Shown in pieces: positions 1 to 8,144 of a DNA stretch of 64,000 nt. A program made the position numbers and the translations under genes. Source of the stretch: Bradyrhizobium sp. B097 (GTDB taxonomy: Bacteria; Pseudomonadota; Alphaproteobacteria; Rhizobiales; Xanthobacteraceae); the NCBI RefSeq assembly GCF_038957035.1, contig NZ_CP152412.1:8800501-8864500 (forward strand), in the 5' to 3' direction. The number at the start of each line of letters is the position of its first letter. Position 1 is the first letter of the stretch. Below the pieces are notes generated by a model, which had not been told where the DNA came from, searched no databases, and saw only the letters and a list, made by a program, of their open reading frames with translations.

Positions 1-183
1 ACCAATGTCGAGTTCTTCACCGCGATCCTGCTCGACGGGCTGGAGATCCCGCGGCAGGCGTTCACGCCGATCTTCGCGGTGGCCCGCGCCGCCGGCTGGA
101 CCGCGCACGCGCTGGAGCAGCGCCGCACCGGCCGGTTGATCCGGCCGAGCTCATCCTATGTCGGGGCAGTGCCGAAGGGCTAA
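1..183 (+). CDS. Citrate/2-methylcitrate synthase, C-terminal fragment
   Basis: The window opens inside this gene; only the last 60 codons are present, ending in TAA. The visible tail (NVEFFTAILL, then GLEIPRQAFTPIFAVARAAG, WTAHALEQ, RLIRPSSSYVG) is the C-terminal signature of the citrate synthase family, in which the helix around AGWTAHALEQ belongs to the small domain near the active site. The enzyme condenses an acyl-CoA with oxaloacetate in the cytosol. The fragment cannot separate citrate synthase from methylcitrate synthase. A palindromic repeat starts 17 bases after the stop. Confidence 0.85.
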   Translation, partial: TNVEFFTAILLDGLEIPRQAFTPIFAVARAAGWTAHALEQRRTGRLIRPSSSYVGAVPKG

Positions 184-199
184 GAGCTAACCGCGAACC

Positions 200-287
200 G
201 TAGCCCGGATGGAGCGCAGCGAAATCCGGGAACGGTGTGACCGCGGATGGAAGAGCCCCGGATTACGCTTCGCTTCATCCGGGCTAC
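200..287. repeat. Dispersed palindromic repeat, 'GTAGCCCGGAT' family, copy 1
   Basis: An 88-base imperfect palindrome with outer arms GTAGCCCGGATGGAGCG and the matching GCTTCATCCGGGCTAC, and inner arms AATCCGGG / CCCCGGATT. The same architecture recurs at 6760-6846 and 31856-31943. It is a REP-like intergenic element that could fold in RNA from either strand. The gene-free stretch 184-498 holds this element and the next one, and nothing else that I can see. Confidence 0.85.
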
Positions 288-329
288 AAGACGGCATCGC
301 TGGACGATGGCGGAGCCACAAACTCCGCC

Positions 330-467
330 GTCGTCCCTGCCTCGTGCGCAGTTGCGCACGGGAGCAGGGACCCATACGCCGCGGCCCATCAATGGCACGA
401 TGGGGTCGACATCTGAATGCAACAATAACCGCCGGTGGTTATGGGCCCCTGCTTTCGCAGGGGCGAC
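330..467. repeat. Large palindromic element, 'GTCGTCCCTGC' family
   Basis: The left arm reads GTCGTCCCTGC, contains an internal small hairpin (GTGCGCAGTTGCGCAC), then GGGACCCATACGCCGCGG; the right arm reads GGTGGTTATGGGCCCCTGC then TTTCGCAGGGGCGAC. It is one of nine or more members of a family in this window. The left arm is of the 'CATACGCCGCGG' type and the right arm of the 'CATAACCAC' type, so the two halves are not exact complements. The terminal GGGGCGACGGAG is partly repeated at 478-495. Confidence 0.85.
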
Positions 468-498
468 GGAGGCTAGCAGGGGCGACGGAGGCGACAGC

Positions 499-1134
499 TT
501 ACGCCTCGCGCACCACGGTCTTCAGATAATTGTACGCCTTGATGATCTCGATCAGGCGATCCTCGGTGGAGCGGTCGCCGCCATTGGCGTCGGGGTGGTG
601 CTGCTTCACCAGCGCCTTGTACTTCGACTTGACGTCTTCGAGCGTCGCGCCGGCGCCGAGCCCCATCACCAGCAGCGCCTTGCGCTCGGCGTTCATGACC
701 TTGCGGGTCTCGGGCTTGGGCTCCGCGCCACCCGGTCCGGGACGCCAGCGGCCGCGGCCGTTGAGCTCGGAGAACACGTGGAACGGATCGGAGGCGGCGT
801 CGAGCCCGCTCTCCTTCTTGCCGTTGTTGGCGCCCATCTTCCAGGTCGGACGGTGGCCGGTCAGCGCGTCCTTCTGGTAGCGCGCGACGTCGTCAGGATT
901 CATGCCCTGGAAGAAATTGTAGGACTGATTGTACTCGCGGACGTGATCGAGACAGAAGTGCCAATACTCGCGCGAATTCTCGCGGCCCTTCGGGGCGCGG
1001 TGCGCGCCCTTGTTCTGGCAACCCGCCCACTCGCAGGCAACGGCCTGCTCGCCGGCTTGCGCCTGGCGCTTCGCACTCACCTTGGTCGGCTTGATGCGAA
1101 TGGAGTCGAAGAATTTTGATGAATCGATCGGCAT
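499..1134 (-). CDS. J-domain (DnaJ-like) protein
   Basis: A 211-residue soluble protein with a C-terminal J domain (about residues 145-205) containing the diagnostic HPD tripeptide within KQHHPDANGG, followed by the helix IEIIKAYNYLKT. J domains stimulate the ATPase of DnaK-type Hsp70 chaperones. The N-terminal 140 residues hold CEWAGCQNKG and CLDH, a possible metal site, and a tract of Gly/Pro. It lacks the Gly/Phe and zinc-finger regions of true DnaJ, so it is a specialised co-chaperone. The start at 1134 is preferred because AAAGAG lies 3 bases upstream; an ATG at 1158 is the alternative. It is divergent from bolA. Confidence 0.85.
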   Translation of the reverse strand: MPIDSSKFFDSIRIKPTKVSAKRQAQAGEQAVACEWAGCQNKGAHRAPKGRENSREYWHFCLDHVREYNQSYNFFQGMNPDDVARYQKDALTGHRPTWKMGANNGKKESGLDAASDPFHVFSELNGRGRWRPGPGGAEPKPETRKVMNAERKALLVMGLGAGATLEDVKSKYKALVKQHHPDANGGDRSTEDRLIEIIKAYNYLKTVVREA

Positions 1135-1243
1135 GTTCTCTTTGACTATGCAATGCACAAATCTTCAAGTCTTGACATTGCGCAGACCTCGTTTCCCGCT
1201 TGCACCATTGACGAAAAGCCGTCGCGGACCTAACTCCGCCGCC

Positions 1244-1519
1244 ATGAGCACCAAAGACGCTATCATAAACAAGTTGCGTGAAGCTTTCTTGCCTGAAAGC
1301 CTCGACGTGGTCGATGAGTCACATCTGCATGAGGGCCACGCCGGCCACAGGCCAGGCGGCGAGACGCATTTCCGGGTATATATTGTGTCTCCGGCCTTCG
1401 AAGGGAAGAGCCGGATCGAACGCCATCGCATGATAAATGCGACGCTGGCGCAGGAACTCGCCGGCTCGGTGCACGCGCTGGCGATCCATGCCCACGGCCC
1501 CGGGGAAAAGCCGCGCTAG
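1244..1519 (+). CDS. bolA: BolA family protein
   Basis: A 91-residue protein with the BolA/YrbA fold. Visible conserved elements are DESHLHEGH, ETHFRVYIVS (the FRV..VS strand), FEGKSRIERHRMIN and ELAGSVHALAIHAHGP near the C terminus. BolA proteins pair with monothiol glutaredoxins to bind [2Fe-2S] clusters and act in iron handling, stress and envelope regulation. Length and the RHR-IN helix match the family. The intergenic space of 109 bases to the divergent J-domain gene probably holds both promoters. A pairing with a CGFS glutaredoxin is inference; the only glutaredoxin in the window is the dithiol GrxC. Confidence 0.93.
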   Translation: MSTKDAIINKLREAFLPESLDVVDESHLHEGHAGHRPGGETHFRVYIVSPAFEGKSRIERHRMINATLAQELAGSVHALAIHAHGPGEKPR

Positions 1520-1607
1520 CTCGCGCTTGGCTCAAGACGAAGCAGTGGTTTTCCGTTATGAGAATGGGACCTCGGGCGACGGACCTGCGCCATATCTGAG
1601 CAGGCAA

Positions 1608-2096
1608 ATGATGGATCGTATCGCCACGCTTGATTTGGGCCCATTGATGATCCCTTGCTGGCCACGTTTCCGGTCGATTGTCGCCGCCGCCGGCCTGCTC
1701 CTGACCTGCGCGATGCGCCCGGCCTCGGCGCTGGATATGCCGAGCCCATTCGTCCAGGAGGTGCTGATCAAGAGCATCCTGGTCTCGCTCAACGATGCGG
1801 TGGCCGCGAACAATTTCGCCGTGTTCCACGCCAAGATCTCAAAGCCGTTCCGCGACCAGTTTTCGCCGGACAAGCTGAAGACGATCTTCAAGGATCTGGT
1901 CGACAAGCACGCGGTGTTCGACGCCGTGGTCGCCAAGCCGATCGTGCTCGATGAGGACGCCAAGATCGACGACAAGGGCGTGTTGCGGCTGAAGGGCCAT
2001 TTCGACACCACGCCCAAGCAGGTGAAGTATCAGCTCGGCTTCATCCCCTCCGACGGCGCGTGGAGGCTGTCGGGCATCTCGATCGATATCGAATAG
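1608..2096 (+). CDS. Hypothetical secreted protein
   Basis: About 162 residues with an N-terminal hydrophobic stretch (RSIVAAAGLLLTCAM) and a likely signal-peptidase site after RPASA, so probably periplasmic. The mature part (from LDMPSPFVQEVL) is a mixed alpha/beta domain with no motif I recognise: an NDAVAANNFAVFHAKIS segment, then FRDQFSPDKLKTIF and a C-terminal strand-rich half ending RLSGISIDIE. This layout resembles small NTF2-like or stress-associated exported proteins, but that is only an impression. Start ATG 1608 is preceded by GAGCAGG; ATG 1647 would leave a shorter, equally good signal peptide. Confidence 0.6.
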   Translation: MMDRIATLDLGPLMIPCWPRFRSIVAAAGLLLTCAMRPASALDMPSPFVQEVLIKSILVSLNDAVAANNFAVFHAKISKPFRDQFSPDKLKTIFKDLVDKHAVFDAVVAKPIVLDEDAKIDDKGVLRLKGHFDTTPKQVKYQLGFIPSDGAWRLSGISIDIE

Positions 2097-2115
2097 TCCA
2101 GCGCGCTTCGTGAGC

Positions 2116-2244
2116 CGTCATCCCCGCGCAAAGGCTTCGCCTTTGTCGCTGGAGGTGCGAGCGAAGCGAGCCTCGAAGGATGCACGGCCCGGCTGGTGGC
2201 CGTCGACCCTTCGAGACGCCGCTTCGCGGCTCCTCAGGGTGACG
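2116..2244. repeat. Dispersed palindromic repeat, 'CCTCGAAGGATG' family, copy 1
   Basis: Outer arms CGTCATCCCC and CAGGGTGACG, inner arms CCTCGAAGGATGCACGGCC and GTCGACCCTTCGAGACG. Related copies lie at 33408-33510 and 52800-52900. This copy carries an extra block (GCGCAAAGGCTTCGCC) in the left arm. It lies in the space between the secreted protein and the converging CorC-like gene and could act as a hairpin between the two transcripts. Confidence 0.85.
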
Positions 2245-2273
2245 GGGATGGGCTTGCATTCGCTGTAGCAGAG

Positions 2274-3578
2274 CTAGAACGCCGTCCCTGCCCGCTTCGG
2301 CTTCTCGAGCTCGGCGGCCTCGCGCGGGACGGCGACGATGCGCAGCGCGGTGATGCGGTTGCGCTCGCGGCGGAGCACGCGGAAGCGGAAGCCGTGGAAG
2401 GTGAAGCTCTGGCCGCGATCGGGAATCGACCGTGCCTCGTGGATCACGAGGCCGGCAACCGTGGTCGCCTCCTCGTCCGGCAGGCGCCAGTCCATCGCAC
2501 GGTTGAGGTCGCGGATCGGCACCGAGCCGTCGACCACGACCGAGCCGTCCGGCTGGGCGCGTACGCCGGCGACCACGACATCGTGCTCGTCGGAGATGTC
2601 GCCGACGATCTCCTCCAGGATGTCCTCCAGCGTCACCATGCCTTCGACCTCGCCATACTCGTCAACCACCAGGGCGAAGTGGGTCTTGCGGCGGCGGAAC
2701 GCCTTCAGCTGCTCGGAGACCGGGCGCATCTCCGGCACGAACCAGGGCGGCAGCGCGATCGCGGAGGCATCGATCGCGGACATGTCGCCCTCATTGGCGC
2801 GCATCGCGCGCAGCAGGTCCTTGGCGTGGAGCACGCCGACTATGTTCTCCGGCTTCTCCCGCCACAGCGGGATGCGGGTGTATTCGCTGGCCAGCACCTC
2901 GCGCACCAATTCCTCGGGCGGCAGGTCGGCGTTGACCATGGTCATCTCGGTGCGATGGACCATCACGTCGGAGACCTGCAGCTCGCTGAGGTCGAGCAAC
3001 CCGCCGAGCATGTCGCGGTCCTGCTTCTCGACCTTGCCTTCGTGATGCAATAGGTCGACCGCGCCGCGCAGGCGTTCGGTCGGCGACAGGATGGCCTGGT
3101 GCGCGCCTATCTTGATGCCAAGCAGCCGCATCAGGGCGCGGACGATCCCTTCGATGATGGTGAGAAGCGGGCCGAGCACGAACACCGTCAGCCGCATCGG
3201 CCGCGCCACCAGCAGCGACACCCGGTCCGGCGCATTGATGGCGACGGTCTTGGGCAGCACTTCCGCGAAAATCACCACCAGCACCGTCATCACGCCGGTG
3301 GCATACAGCACGCCGACATCGCCGAACCAGGCGGTGAAGATGCCGGTGGCGAGCGCGGAGGCGCCGATATTGGCGATGTTGTTGCCGAGTAGCAGCGCGC
3401 CGATCATCCGCTCGCGCATCGCGATCAGGCTCGAGACCACCGTGGCTTCGCTGTTGCCCTGCTTCGACAGCCGCAACATGCTGGCGCGCGAGGCGCCGGT
3501 CAGCGCCGTCTCACTCGCCGAGAAGAAGGCGGAGACGAGCAGACAGAGCAGCACGATCGAGAAGGTTAACCAGCCCAC
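2274..3578 (-). CDS. HlyC/CorC (CNNM-type) membrane protein with CBS domains
   Basis: 434 residues in the classic order: an N-terminal DUF21/CNNM membrane domain (about 1-190, four hydrophobic segments, beginning FSIVLLCLLVSAFFSASE with the conserved SASET), a CBS pair (about 205-330; VMVHRTEM, RIPLWREKPENIVGVLHAKDLL, HFALVVDEYGEVEGMVTLEDIL) and a C-terminal CorC/HlyC ligand domain (about 345-425). The family is linked to magnesium/cobalt efflux and often annotated as 'hemolysin', which is misleading. It follows the aroK-aroB genes in the same direction, separated by a terminator-like hairpin and a palindromic repeat. Confidence 0.93.
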   Translation of the reverse strand: MGWLTFSIVLLCLLVSAFFSASETALTGASRASMLRLSKQGNSEATVVSSLIAMRERMIGALLLGNNIANIGASALATGIFTAWFGDVGVLYATGVMTVLVVIFAEVLPKTVAINAPDRVSLLVARPMRLTVFVLGPLLTIIEGIVRALMRLLGIKIGAHQAILSPTERLRGAVDLLHHEGKVEKQDRDMLGGLLDLSELQVSDVMVHRTEMTMVNADLPPEELVREVLASEYTRIPLWREKPENIVGVLHAKDLLRAMRANEGDMSAIDASAIALPPWFVPEMRPVSEQLKAFRRRKTHFALVVDEYGEVEGMVTLEDILEEIVGDISDEHDVVVAGVRAQPDGSVVVDGSVPIRDLNRAMDWRLPDEEATTVAGLVIHEARSIPDRGQSFTFHGFRFRVLRRERNRITALRIVAVPREAAELEKPKRAGTAF

Positions 3579-3596
3579 TGGCTTGATCCGTGGTTA

Positions 3597-3645
3597 GAGC
3601 ATGATCCGGAAAAGTGTGCAGCGGTTTTCCGAAAAGATCATGCTC
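3597..3645. repeat. Short palindromic repeat, 'GAGCATGATC' family, copy 1
   Basis: An inverted repeat with ends GAGCATGATCCGGAAAA and TTTTCCGAAAAGATCATGCTC. Similar copies occur at 51510-51556 and 54865-54913. It lies between the CorC-like gene and the aroB terminator. Such elements are common in Bradyrhizobium intergenic regions. Confidence 0.8.
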
Positions 3646-3650
3646 AAATC

Positions 3651-3694
3651 AAAAAGATAGGGTGGGATGACGATCCGAAGGAGAGTCATCCCAC
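3651..3694 (-). terminator. Rho-independent terminator of aroK-aroB
   Basis: On the minus strand, directly after the aroB stop, a perfect 10-bp stem GTGGGATGAC / GTCATCCCAC with a 13-base loop is followed within a few bases by TCTTTTTG. This is the expected arrangement for intrinsic termination of the aroK-aroB transcript. Confidence 0.8.
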
Positions 3695-3695
3695 T

Positions 3696-4838
3696 CTAAA
3701 CCTTCAGCTTGGCTTGCAGGAAGTCGCGCACCGGCTGAGGCTCGACATTGTTGGCAATCACGGCGCGGCCGACCGCCTCCAGCAGGATGAAGGTGAGCTT
3801 GCCGCGCTTGACCTTCTTGTCCTGCGCCATCAGCGCCAACAGAGCGTCGGCATCGGCAAGCCCTTCCTGCGTGAAGCCTGCGATATCCTGCAGGCGCGTC
3901 GGCAATCCTACCGCGGAAAGATGACGCGCGATGCGGTCAGCGGCGTCCGTCGAAATCATGCCGAGCTGCGCGGAAAACTCCGCCGCGAGCACCATGCCGA
4001 CCGAGACGCCCTCGCCATGGAACAGGCGGTCGGAGAAGCCGGTCGCGGCTTCCAGCGCGTGGCCGAAGGTGTGACCGAGATTGAGCAGCGCGCGCTCGCC
4101 GGTCTCGCGCTCGTCGCGGGAGACGATGGCGGCCTTGGCGCGGCAGGAGGTTGCGATCGCGTGCTCGCGCCCCGCGCCGCCCGAAAAAATGTCGGCGTGG
4201 TTCGTTTCGAGCCAGGCGAAGAAGGCCGCGTCACCGAGGATACCGTATTTCGCGACCTCGGCGTAGCCGGCGCGGAACTGGCGCGGCGACAGCGTGTCGA
4301 GCACCGAGGTGTCGGCAATCACCAGCACCGGCTGGTGGAATGCGCCGATCAGGTTCTTGCCCTGCAGCGAGTTGATGCCGGTCTTGCCGCCGACGGAGGA
4401 ATCGACCTGCGCCAGCAACGAGGTCGGCACCTGCACGAAATCGACGCCGCGGCGCAGGATCGCGGCCGCGAAGCCGGCGAGATCGCCGACCACGCCGCCG
4501 CCGAGCGCGATCACCAGATCGTTGCGCTCGATCTTCGCTGCGATCAGCGCTTCGCTGACCTGCGTCAGCGTAGCGTAGCTCTTCGAGCCCTCGCCCTCCT
4601 CGACAACGATCCGCGATGTCGGCACGCCTGCGGCCGCGAGCGACGCTTCGGCAGGCTCCAGCCAGTGTTTCGCGACGGTGCGGTCGGTGACAACAGCAGT
4701 CCGCACGCCGGGCCGCAGCGCCGCGACCCGTTCGCCCAGTGACTGCAACACGTCGCGGCCGATGACGATGTCATAGGCGCGGTCGCCGAGCGCGACGTCG
4801 ACGGTAACCGAGGCGGAGTGTTTCAAGGGCGCAGTCAT
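3696..4838 (-). CDS. aroB: 3-dehydroquinate synthase
   Basis: 380 residues. AroB converts DAHP to 3-dehydroquinate, the second step of the shikimate pathway, in the cytosol, using NAD and a divalent metal. Motifs visible: EEGEGSKSY, GGGVVGDLAGFAAAI (NAD-binding), TSLLAQVDSSVGGKTGIN, AEVAKYGILGD, LNLGHTFGHALE and FHGEGVSVGM, the last two carrying metal-binding histidines. The ATG overlaps the TGA of aroK by four bases (ATGA), indicating translational coupling. Confidence 0.98.
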   Translation of the reverse strand: MTAPLKHSASVTVDVALGDRAYDIVIGRDVLQSLGERVAALRPGVRTAVVTDRTVAKHWLEPAEASLAAAGVPTSRIVVEEGEGSKSYATLTQVSEALIAAKIERNDLVIALGGGVVGDLAGFAAAILRRGVDFVQVPTSLLAQVDSSVGGKTGINSLQGKNLIGAFHQPVLVIADTSVLDTLSPRQFRAGYAEVAKYGILGDAAFFAWLETNHADIFSGGAGREHAIATSCRAKAAIVSRDERETGERALLNLGHTFGHALEAATGFSDRLFHGEGVSVGMVLAAEFSAQLGMISTDAADRIARHLSAVGLPTRLQDIAGFTQEGLADADALLALMAQDKKVKRGKLTFILLEAVGRAVIANNVEPQPVRDFLQAKLKV

Positions 4839-5467
4839 GAGGTCGCGTTCAATCCATCAGATGGCGGCTCGCCGGCCGGACGCACGCCGCACAGATGCGC
4901 GTGCAGGGCCTCGAGGCATTCGTCGACAATGCGGTCGTGCGGCACGTCGCGCGAGGCAATCGTCAGATCGGCGTTCTGGTAGACCGGCTCGCGCTCGCTG
5001 AGCAGCCGGTTGACGGTCGCCTCGGGATCGGCGGTCTGTAGCAGCGGACGATCGGCGCGGCGGCGGACCCGGCGCATGATGATATCACTGTCGGCCTTGA
5101 GCCAGATCGAGATCGCCTTGTCGCTGATCCGTTTGCGGGTTTCCTCACGCATGAAGGCGCCGCCACCGGTCGCCAGCACGATCGGGCCGCTGTCGAGGAT
5201 GCGGGCGATCACCCGCGCCTCGCCGTCGCGGAAATAAGCCTCGCCATGGGTCTCGAAGATCTCCGGGATCGTCATGTCCGCCGCCGCCTCGATCTCGGTG
5301 TCCGCGTCGGTGAACGCCAGCTTGAGCCGCACGGCCATCCGCCGGCCGATGGTCGACTTGCCGGCCCCCATCATGCCCACCAGCACGATCGACCGCGTCC
5401 CCAGGGCGGCCGTGATATCGGCCTCCAGGGTCGGGTGGGTGGGCGCCGGGACGGCTGCGTCGGACAT
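4835..5467 (-). CDS. aroK: Shikimate kinase
   Basis: About 210 residues. AroK phosphorylates shikimate with ATP in the fifth step of the shikimate pathway. Visible: Walker A GMMGAGKST, the DADTEIE shikimate/metal-binding aspartates, YFRDGE (shikimate-binding arginine), LATGGGAF glycine motif, and a lid region RRRADRPLLQ. The N-terminal stretch before the P-loop (about 30 residues) is longer than in E. coli AroK. I chose ATG 5467; an in-frame GTG at 5512 would add 15 residues and neither start has a strong ribosome binding site. Operon with aroB, four-base overlap. Confidence 0.95.
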   Translation of the reverse strand: MSDAAVPAPTHPTLEADITAALGTRSIVLVGMMGAGKSTIGRRMAVRLKLAFTDADTEIEAAADMTIPEIFETHGEAYFRDGEARVIARILDSGPIVLATGGGAFMREETRKRISDKAISIWLKADSDIIMRRVRRRADRPLLQTADPEATVNRLLSEREPVYQNADLTIASRDVPHDRIVDECLEALHAHLCGVRPAGEPPSDGLNATS

Positions 5468-5612
5468 CAAAAAGCTCGGATATTGGGACGATTTGTTCAG
5501 AATTCGAGCCACCTATACTACCCCCGGCGACACCGTTACCAGCGACTCTTGCAACGGCGCGGGGAACATGTTGGATGATTTCATTGGTTAATTCGCCGCC
5601 TGAGTCGCCTCC

Positions 5613-5759
5613 ATGCCCAGCCTGTTCCGCTTCCTGACGGTCGTCGCCGTGATTTTCGGGATCGGCTACGGCATCGTCTTCGCGCTGGCCAATTTCGTGC
5701 ACCCAAAGCCGCGGGAAATGAGCGTGACCATCCCGCCGGATAAGTTCCTCAAGAAATAG
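5613..5759 (+). CDS. Small single-pass membrane protein upstream of xerD
   Basis: A 48-codon reading frame: MPSLFRFLTVVAVIFGIGYG begins the protein, followed by IVFALANFV and a charged tail (HPKPREMSVTIPPDKFLKK). It has one clear transmembrane helix (about residues 6-29) and a short proline/lysine-rich tail. It ends 16 bases before xerD and points the same way, so the two are probably co-transcribed. The codon usage is GC-rich at third positions like its neighbours, which supports real coding. I do not recognise a function. Confidence 0.7.
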   Translation: MPSLFRFLTVVAVIFGIGYGIVFALANFVHPKPREMSVTIPPDKFLKK

Positions 5760-5775
5760 GCGCTATGATTCTGGC

Positions 5776-6753
5776 ATGCCCGCTGCTGCCAAAGCTCCTG
5801 CCAAGACCAAGTCCTCCGACGCCAAGCTGACCGCGTTGTTCCTCGACATGCTCGCCGCGGAACAGGGCGCAGGCCGCAACACGCTCGACGCCTACCGGCG
5901 CGACCTCACCGATTTCTCCGATTTCCTCGCCCATGCCGGCGCCGATTTCACCAGTGCCGACACCGAGGCGCTGCGGGGCTACCTCGCTGACCTCGACACG
6001 CGGGGCTTCAAGTCGACCAGCGTGGCGCGGCGGCTGTCGGCGATGCGGCATTTCTACCGTTTCCTGCTCAACGAACGGATCCGCGGCGACGATCCGGCCG
6101 CGATCCTGTCCGGCCCGAAGCGCGGCCGCGGCCTGCCCAAGGTGCTGTCGATCGCGGACGTCGACCGGATGCTGACCCGCGCCAAGGAGCTGACCCAGAC
6201 CGACGTCTCGCCGGCACAGCGGCTGCGCGCGTTGCGGCTGTATTGCCTGCTCGAGGTGCTCTACGCCACCGGACTGCGCGTCTCCGAACTGGTGTCGCTG
6301 CCGGTCTCGGCGGCGCGGCGCGATGCGCGGATGATCGTGGTGCGCGGCAAGGGCAACAAGGAGCGGCTGGTGCCGCTGAACGACGCCTCGCGCCAGGCGA
6401 TGGCGGATTACCTCGCCGCGCTGGAGGTGGTGCAGCCGAAGGCGAAGAAGGCCGCACCGTCGAAATGGCTGTTTCCGTCCTCCGGCGAGAGCGGCCACCT
6501 GACCCGGCAGCATTTCGCCCGCGACCTGAAGGAACTCGCGGCTGCCTCCGGCCTGGCGCCGCGGCTGGTGTCACCGCACGTGCTGCGCCACGCCTTCGCC
6601 AGCCACCTGCTGCACAATGGCGCGGACCTGCGCATCGTACAGACCCTGCTCGGCCATACCGATATCTCGACCACCCAGATCTACACCCATGTGGTCGAGG
6701 AGCGGCTGAAGAGCCTGGTCCGCGACCTGCATCCGCTGGCGGAGAAATCGTAA
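5776..6753 (+). CDS. xerD: Site-specific tyrosine recombinase XerD
   Basis: 325 residues with an N-terminal SAM-like core-binding domain (about 15-110; AGRNTLDAYRRDLTDFSDFL) and a C-terminal catalytic domain. All active-site residues are present: Arg in ATGLRVSELVSLP, Lys in GKGNKERLVPL, His-x-x-Arg in SPHVLRHAFASHLL, His in LLGHTDISTTQIYTHV with the Tyr nucleophile in the same motif. XerC/XerD resolve chromosome dimers at dif. It is shared as single-copy core gene context (aroK/aroB divergent, accA downstream) rather than as a phage or integron integrase. Confidence 0.93.
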   Translation: MPAAAKAPAKTKSSDAKLTALFLDMLAAEQGAGRNTLDAYRRDLTDFSDFLAHAGADFTSADTEALRGYLADLDTRGFKSTSVARRLSAMRHFYRFLLNERIRGDDPAAILSGPKRGRGLPKVLSIADVDRMLTRAKELTQTDVSPAQRLRALRLYCLLEVLYATGLRVSELVSLPVSAARRDARMIVVRGKGNKERLVPLNDASRQAMADYLAALEVVQPKAKKAAPSKWLFPSSGESGHLTRQHFARDLKELAAASGLAPRLVSPHVLRHAFASHLLHNGADLRIVQTLLGHTDISTTQIYTHVVEERLKSLVRDLHPLAEKS

Positions 6754-6759
6754 AGGTCC

Positions 6760-6846
6760 GTAGCCCGGATGGAGCGCAGCGAAATCCGGGAAAGGTATTT
6801 CCGCCGATATAGCTCCCCCGATTGCGCTTCGCTCCATCCGGGCTAC
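6760..6846. repeat. Dispersed palindromic repeat, 'GTAGCCCGGAT' family, copy 2
   Basis: Arms GTAGCCCGGATGGAGCGCAG and GCTTCGCTCCATCCGGGCTAC enclose the inner AAATCCGGG segment, the same layout as 200-287. It starts seven bases after the xerD stop and may form the 3' hairpin of that transcript. Confidence 0.85.
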
Positions 6847-7018
6847 GAGCAATCCGCCTTGACTTCCGCTGCGTCTCCGCAGAAAGAGCGTCACCTGCCT
6901 GCGATCCCGAAGCGTGCATTCCGCCCGAATGCGCGTTAACCGATTGAAGTTACAAAACTTCTCTTGCCACCGCCAAAACCGCTTCGCCCCTCGCATTGTT
7001 CCTCCCTATATTGAGTTG

Positions 7019-7981
7019 ATGCCCGACCCGATGCGCAGCTATCTCGACTTCGAAAAACCCGTCGCCGAGCTTGAATCCAAGATCGACGAGTTGCGTGCGC
7101 TTGCCGCGAGCGGCAGCGACATCGGCGACGAGGTCGCGCGGATCGAGGACAAGGCGGCACAGGCCCTCACCGACCTCTATGCCAATCTGACGCCGTGGCA
7201 GAAGACGCTGGTGGCGCGGCATCCGCAGCGACCGCACTTCACCGATTTCATTGGCGGCCTGATCACCGAATTCACCCCGATGGCCGGCGACCGCAAATTC
7301 GCCGACGACGAGGCCCTGATCGGCGGCTTCGGCCGCTTCCGCGGCGAGAGCATCTGCGTGGTCGGCCAGGAGAAGGGCGCCACCACCGATACCCGCATCA
7401 AGCACAATTTCGGCATGGCGCGTCCCGAAGGCTACCGCAAGGCGGTGCGCCTGATGGAGATGGCCGACCGCTTCGGCGTCCCGGTGCTGTCGATCGTGGA
7501 CTCCGCCGGCGCCTATCCCGGCATCGGCGCCGAGGAGCGCGGCCAGGCCGAGGCGATCGCGCGCTCGATCGACGCCTGCCTGTCGCTCGGCGTGCCCAAT
7601 GTCGCGATCGTCACCGGCGAGGGCATGTCGGGCGGCGCCATCGCCATCACCACCGCCAACCGCGTGCTGATGATGGAGCACGCGATCTACAGCGTGATCT
7701 CGCCGGAGGCGGCATCGTCGATCCTGTGGCGCGACGGCACCAAGGCGCAGGAAGCCGCCAACAGCATGAAGATCACCGCCCAGGATATGCTGCGCTTCGG
7801 CGTGATCGACCAGATCCTGAAGGAACCCTCCGGCGGCGCTCATCGCGACCCCGCCGCGATGATCACGACCCTGGGCGATGCCATCGCCCAGGCGTTCAAC
7901 GACCTACGAAATCTTGATCCGGACGCGATTCGCAAACAGCGGCGCCAGAAGTTCCTGGATATCGGCCGCAAGCTGGGCTGA
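7019..7981 (+). CDS. accA: Acetyl-CoA carboxylase carboxyltransferase subunit alpha
   Basis: 320 residues, the usual AccA length. With AccD it transfers carboxyl from biotin-BCCP to acetyl-CoA, making malonyl-CoA for fatty acid synthesis. Visible features: N-terminal helices MRSYLDFEKPVAELESKIDE, the oxyanion/CoA motifs MARPEGYRKAVRLMEMA, SIVDSAGAYPGIGAEERGQ, VTGEGMSGGAIAI and SVISPEAASSILW. ATG 7019 gives the standard start MPDPMRSYLDF; an ATG 12 bases later is possible. A terminator follows at once. Confidence 0.97.
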   Translation: MPDPMRSYLDFEKPVAELESKIDELRALAASGSDIGDEVARIEDKAAQALTDLYANLTPWQKTLVARHPQRPHFTDFIGGLITEFTPMAGDRKFADDEALIGGFGRFRGESICVVGQEKGATTDTRIKHNFGMARPEGYRKAVRLMEMADRFGVPVLSIVDSAGAYPGIGAEERGQAEAIARSIDACLSLGVPNVAIVTGEGMSGGAIAITTANRVLMMEHAIYSVISPEAASSILWRDGTKAQEAANSMKITAQDMLRFGVIDQILKEPSGGAHRDPAAMITTLGDAIAQAFNDLRNLDPDAIRKQRRQKFLDIGRKLG

Positions 7982-7982
7982 G

Positions 7983-8004
7983 CCGCCCAAACGGGCGGAT
8001 TTTT
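7983..8004 (+). terminator. Rho-independent terminator of accA
   Basis: CCGCCC-AAA-CGGGCGG-ATTTTT immediately after the accA TGA: a compact GC stem with a short loop and a T run. Confidence 0.8.
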
Positions 8005-8144
8005 CGACCAAATCAGCCGATTTTGCCGTAATTGGGCCCCGAGCCGGGTCTTTAACGTTCCTTGAACCATGCCTGCTACCGTGAGCGGTGTCAGCCTCCG
8101 TTCAGGTTGCGAGCAGGGGGCGTCGAAGGCTAATATTTTACACA

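Noticed and set aside
5776..6753. Mobile-element integrase
   Set aside because: The recombinase sits in conserved core gene order with no attachment-site duplication or phage genes nearby; it is the chromosomal XerD type.
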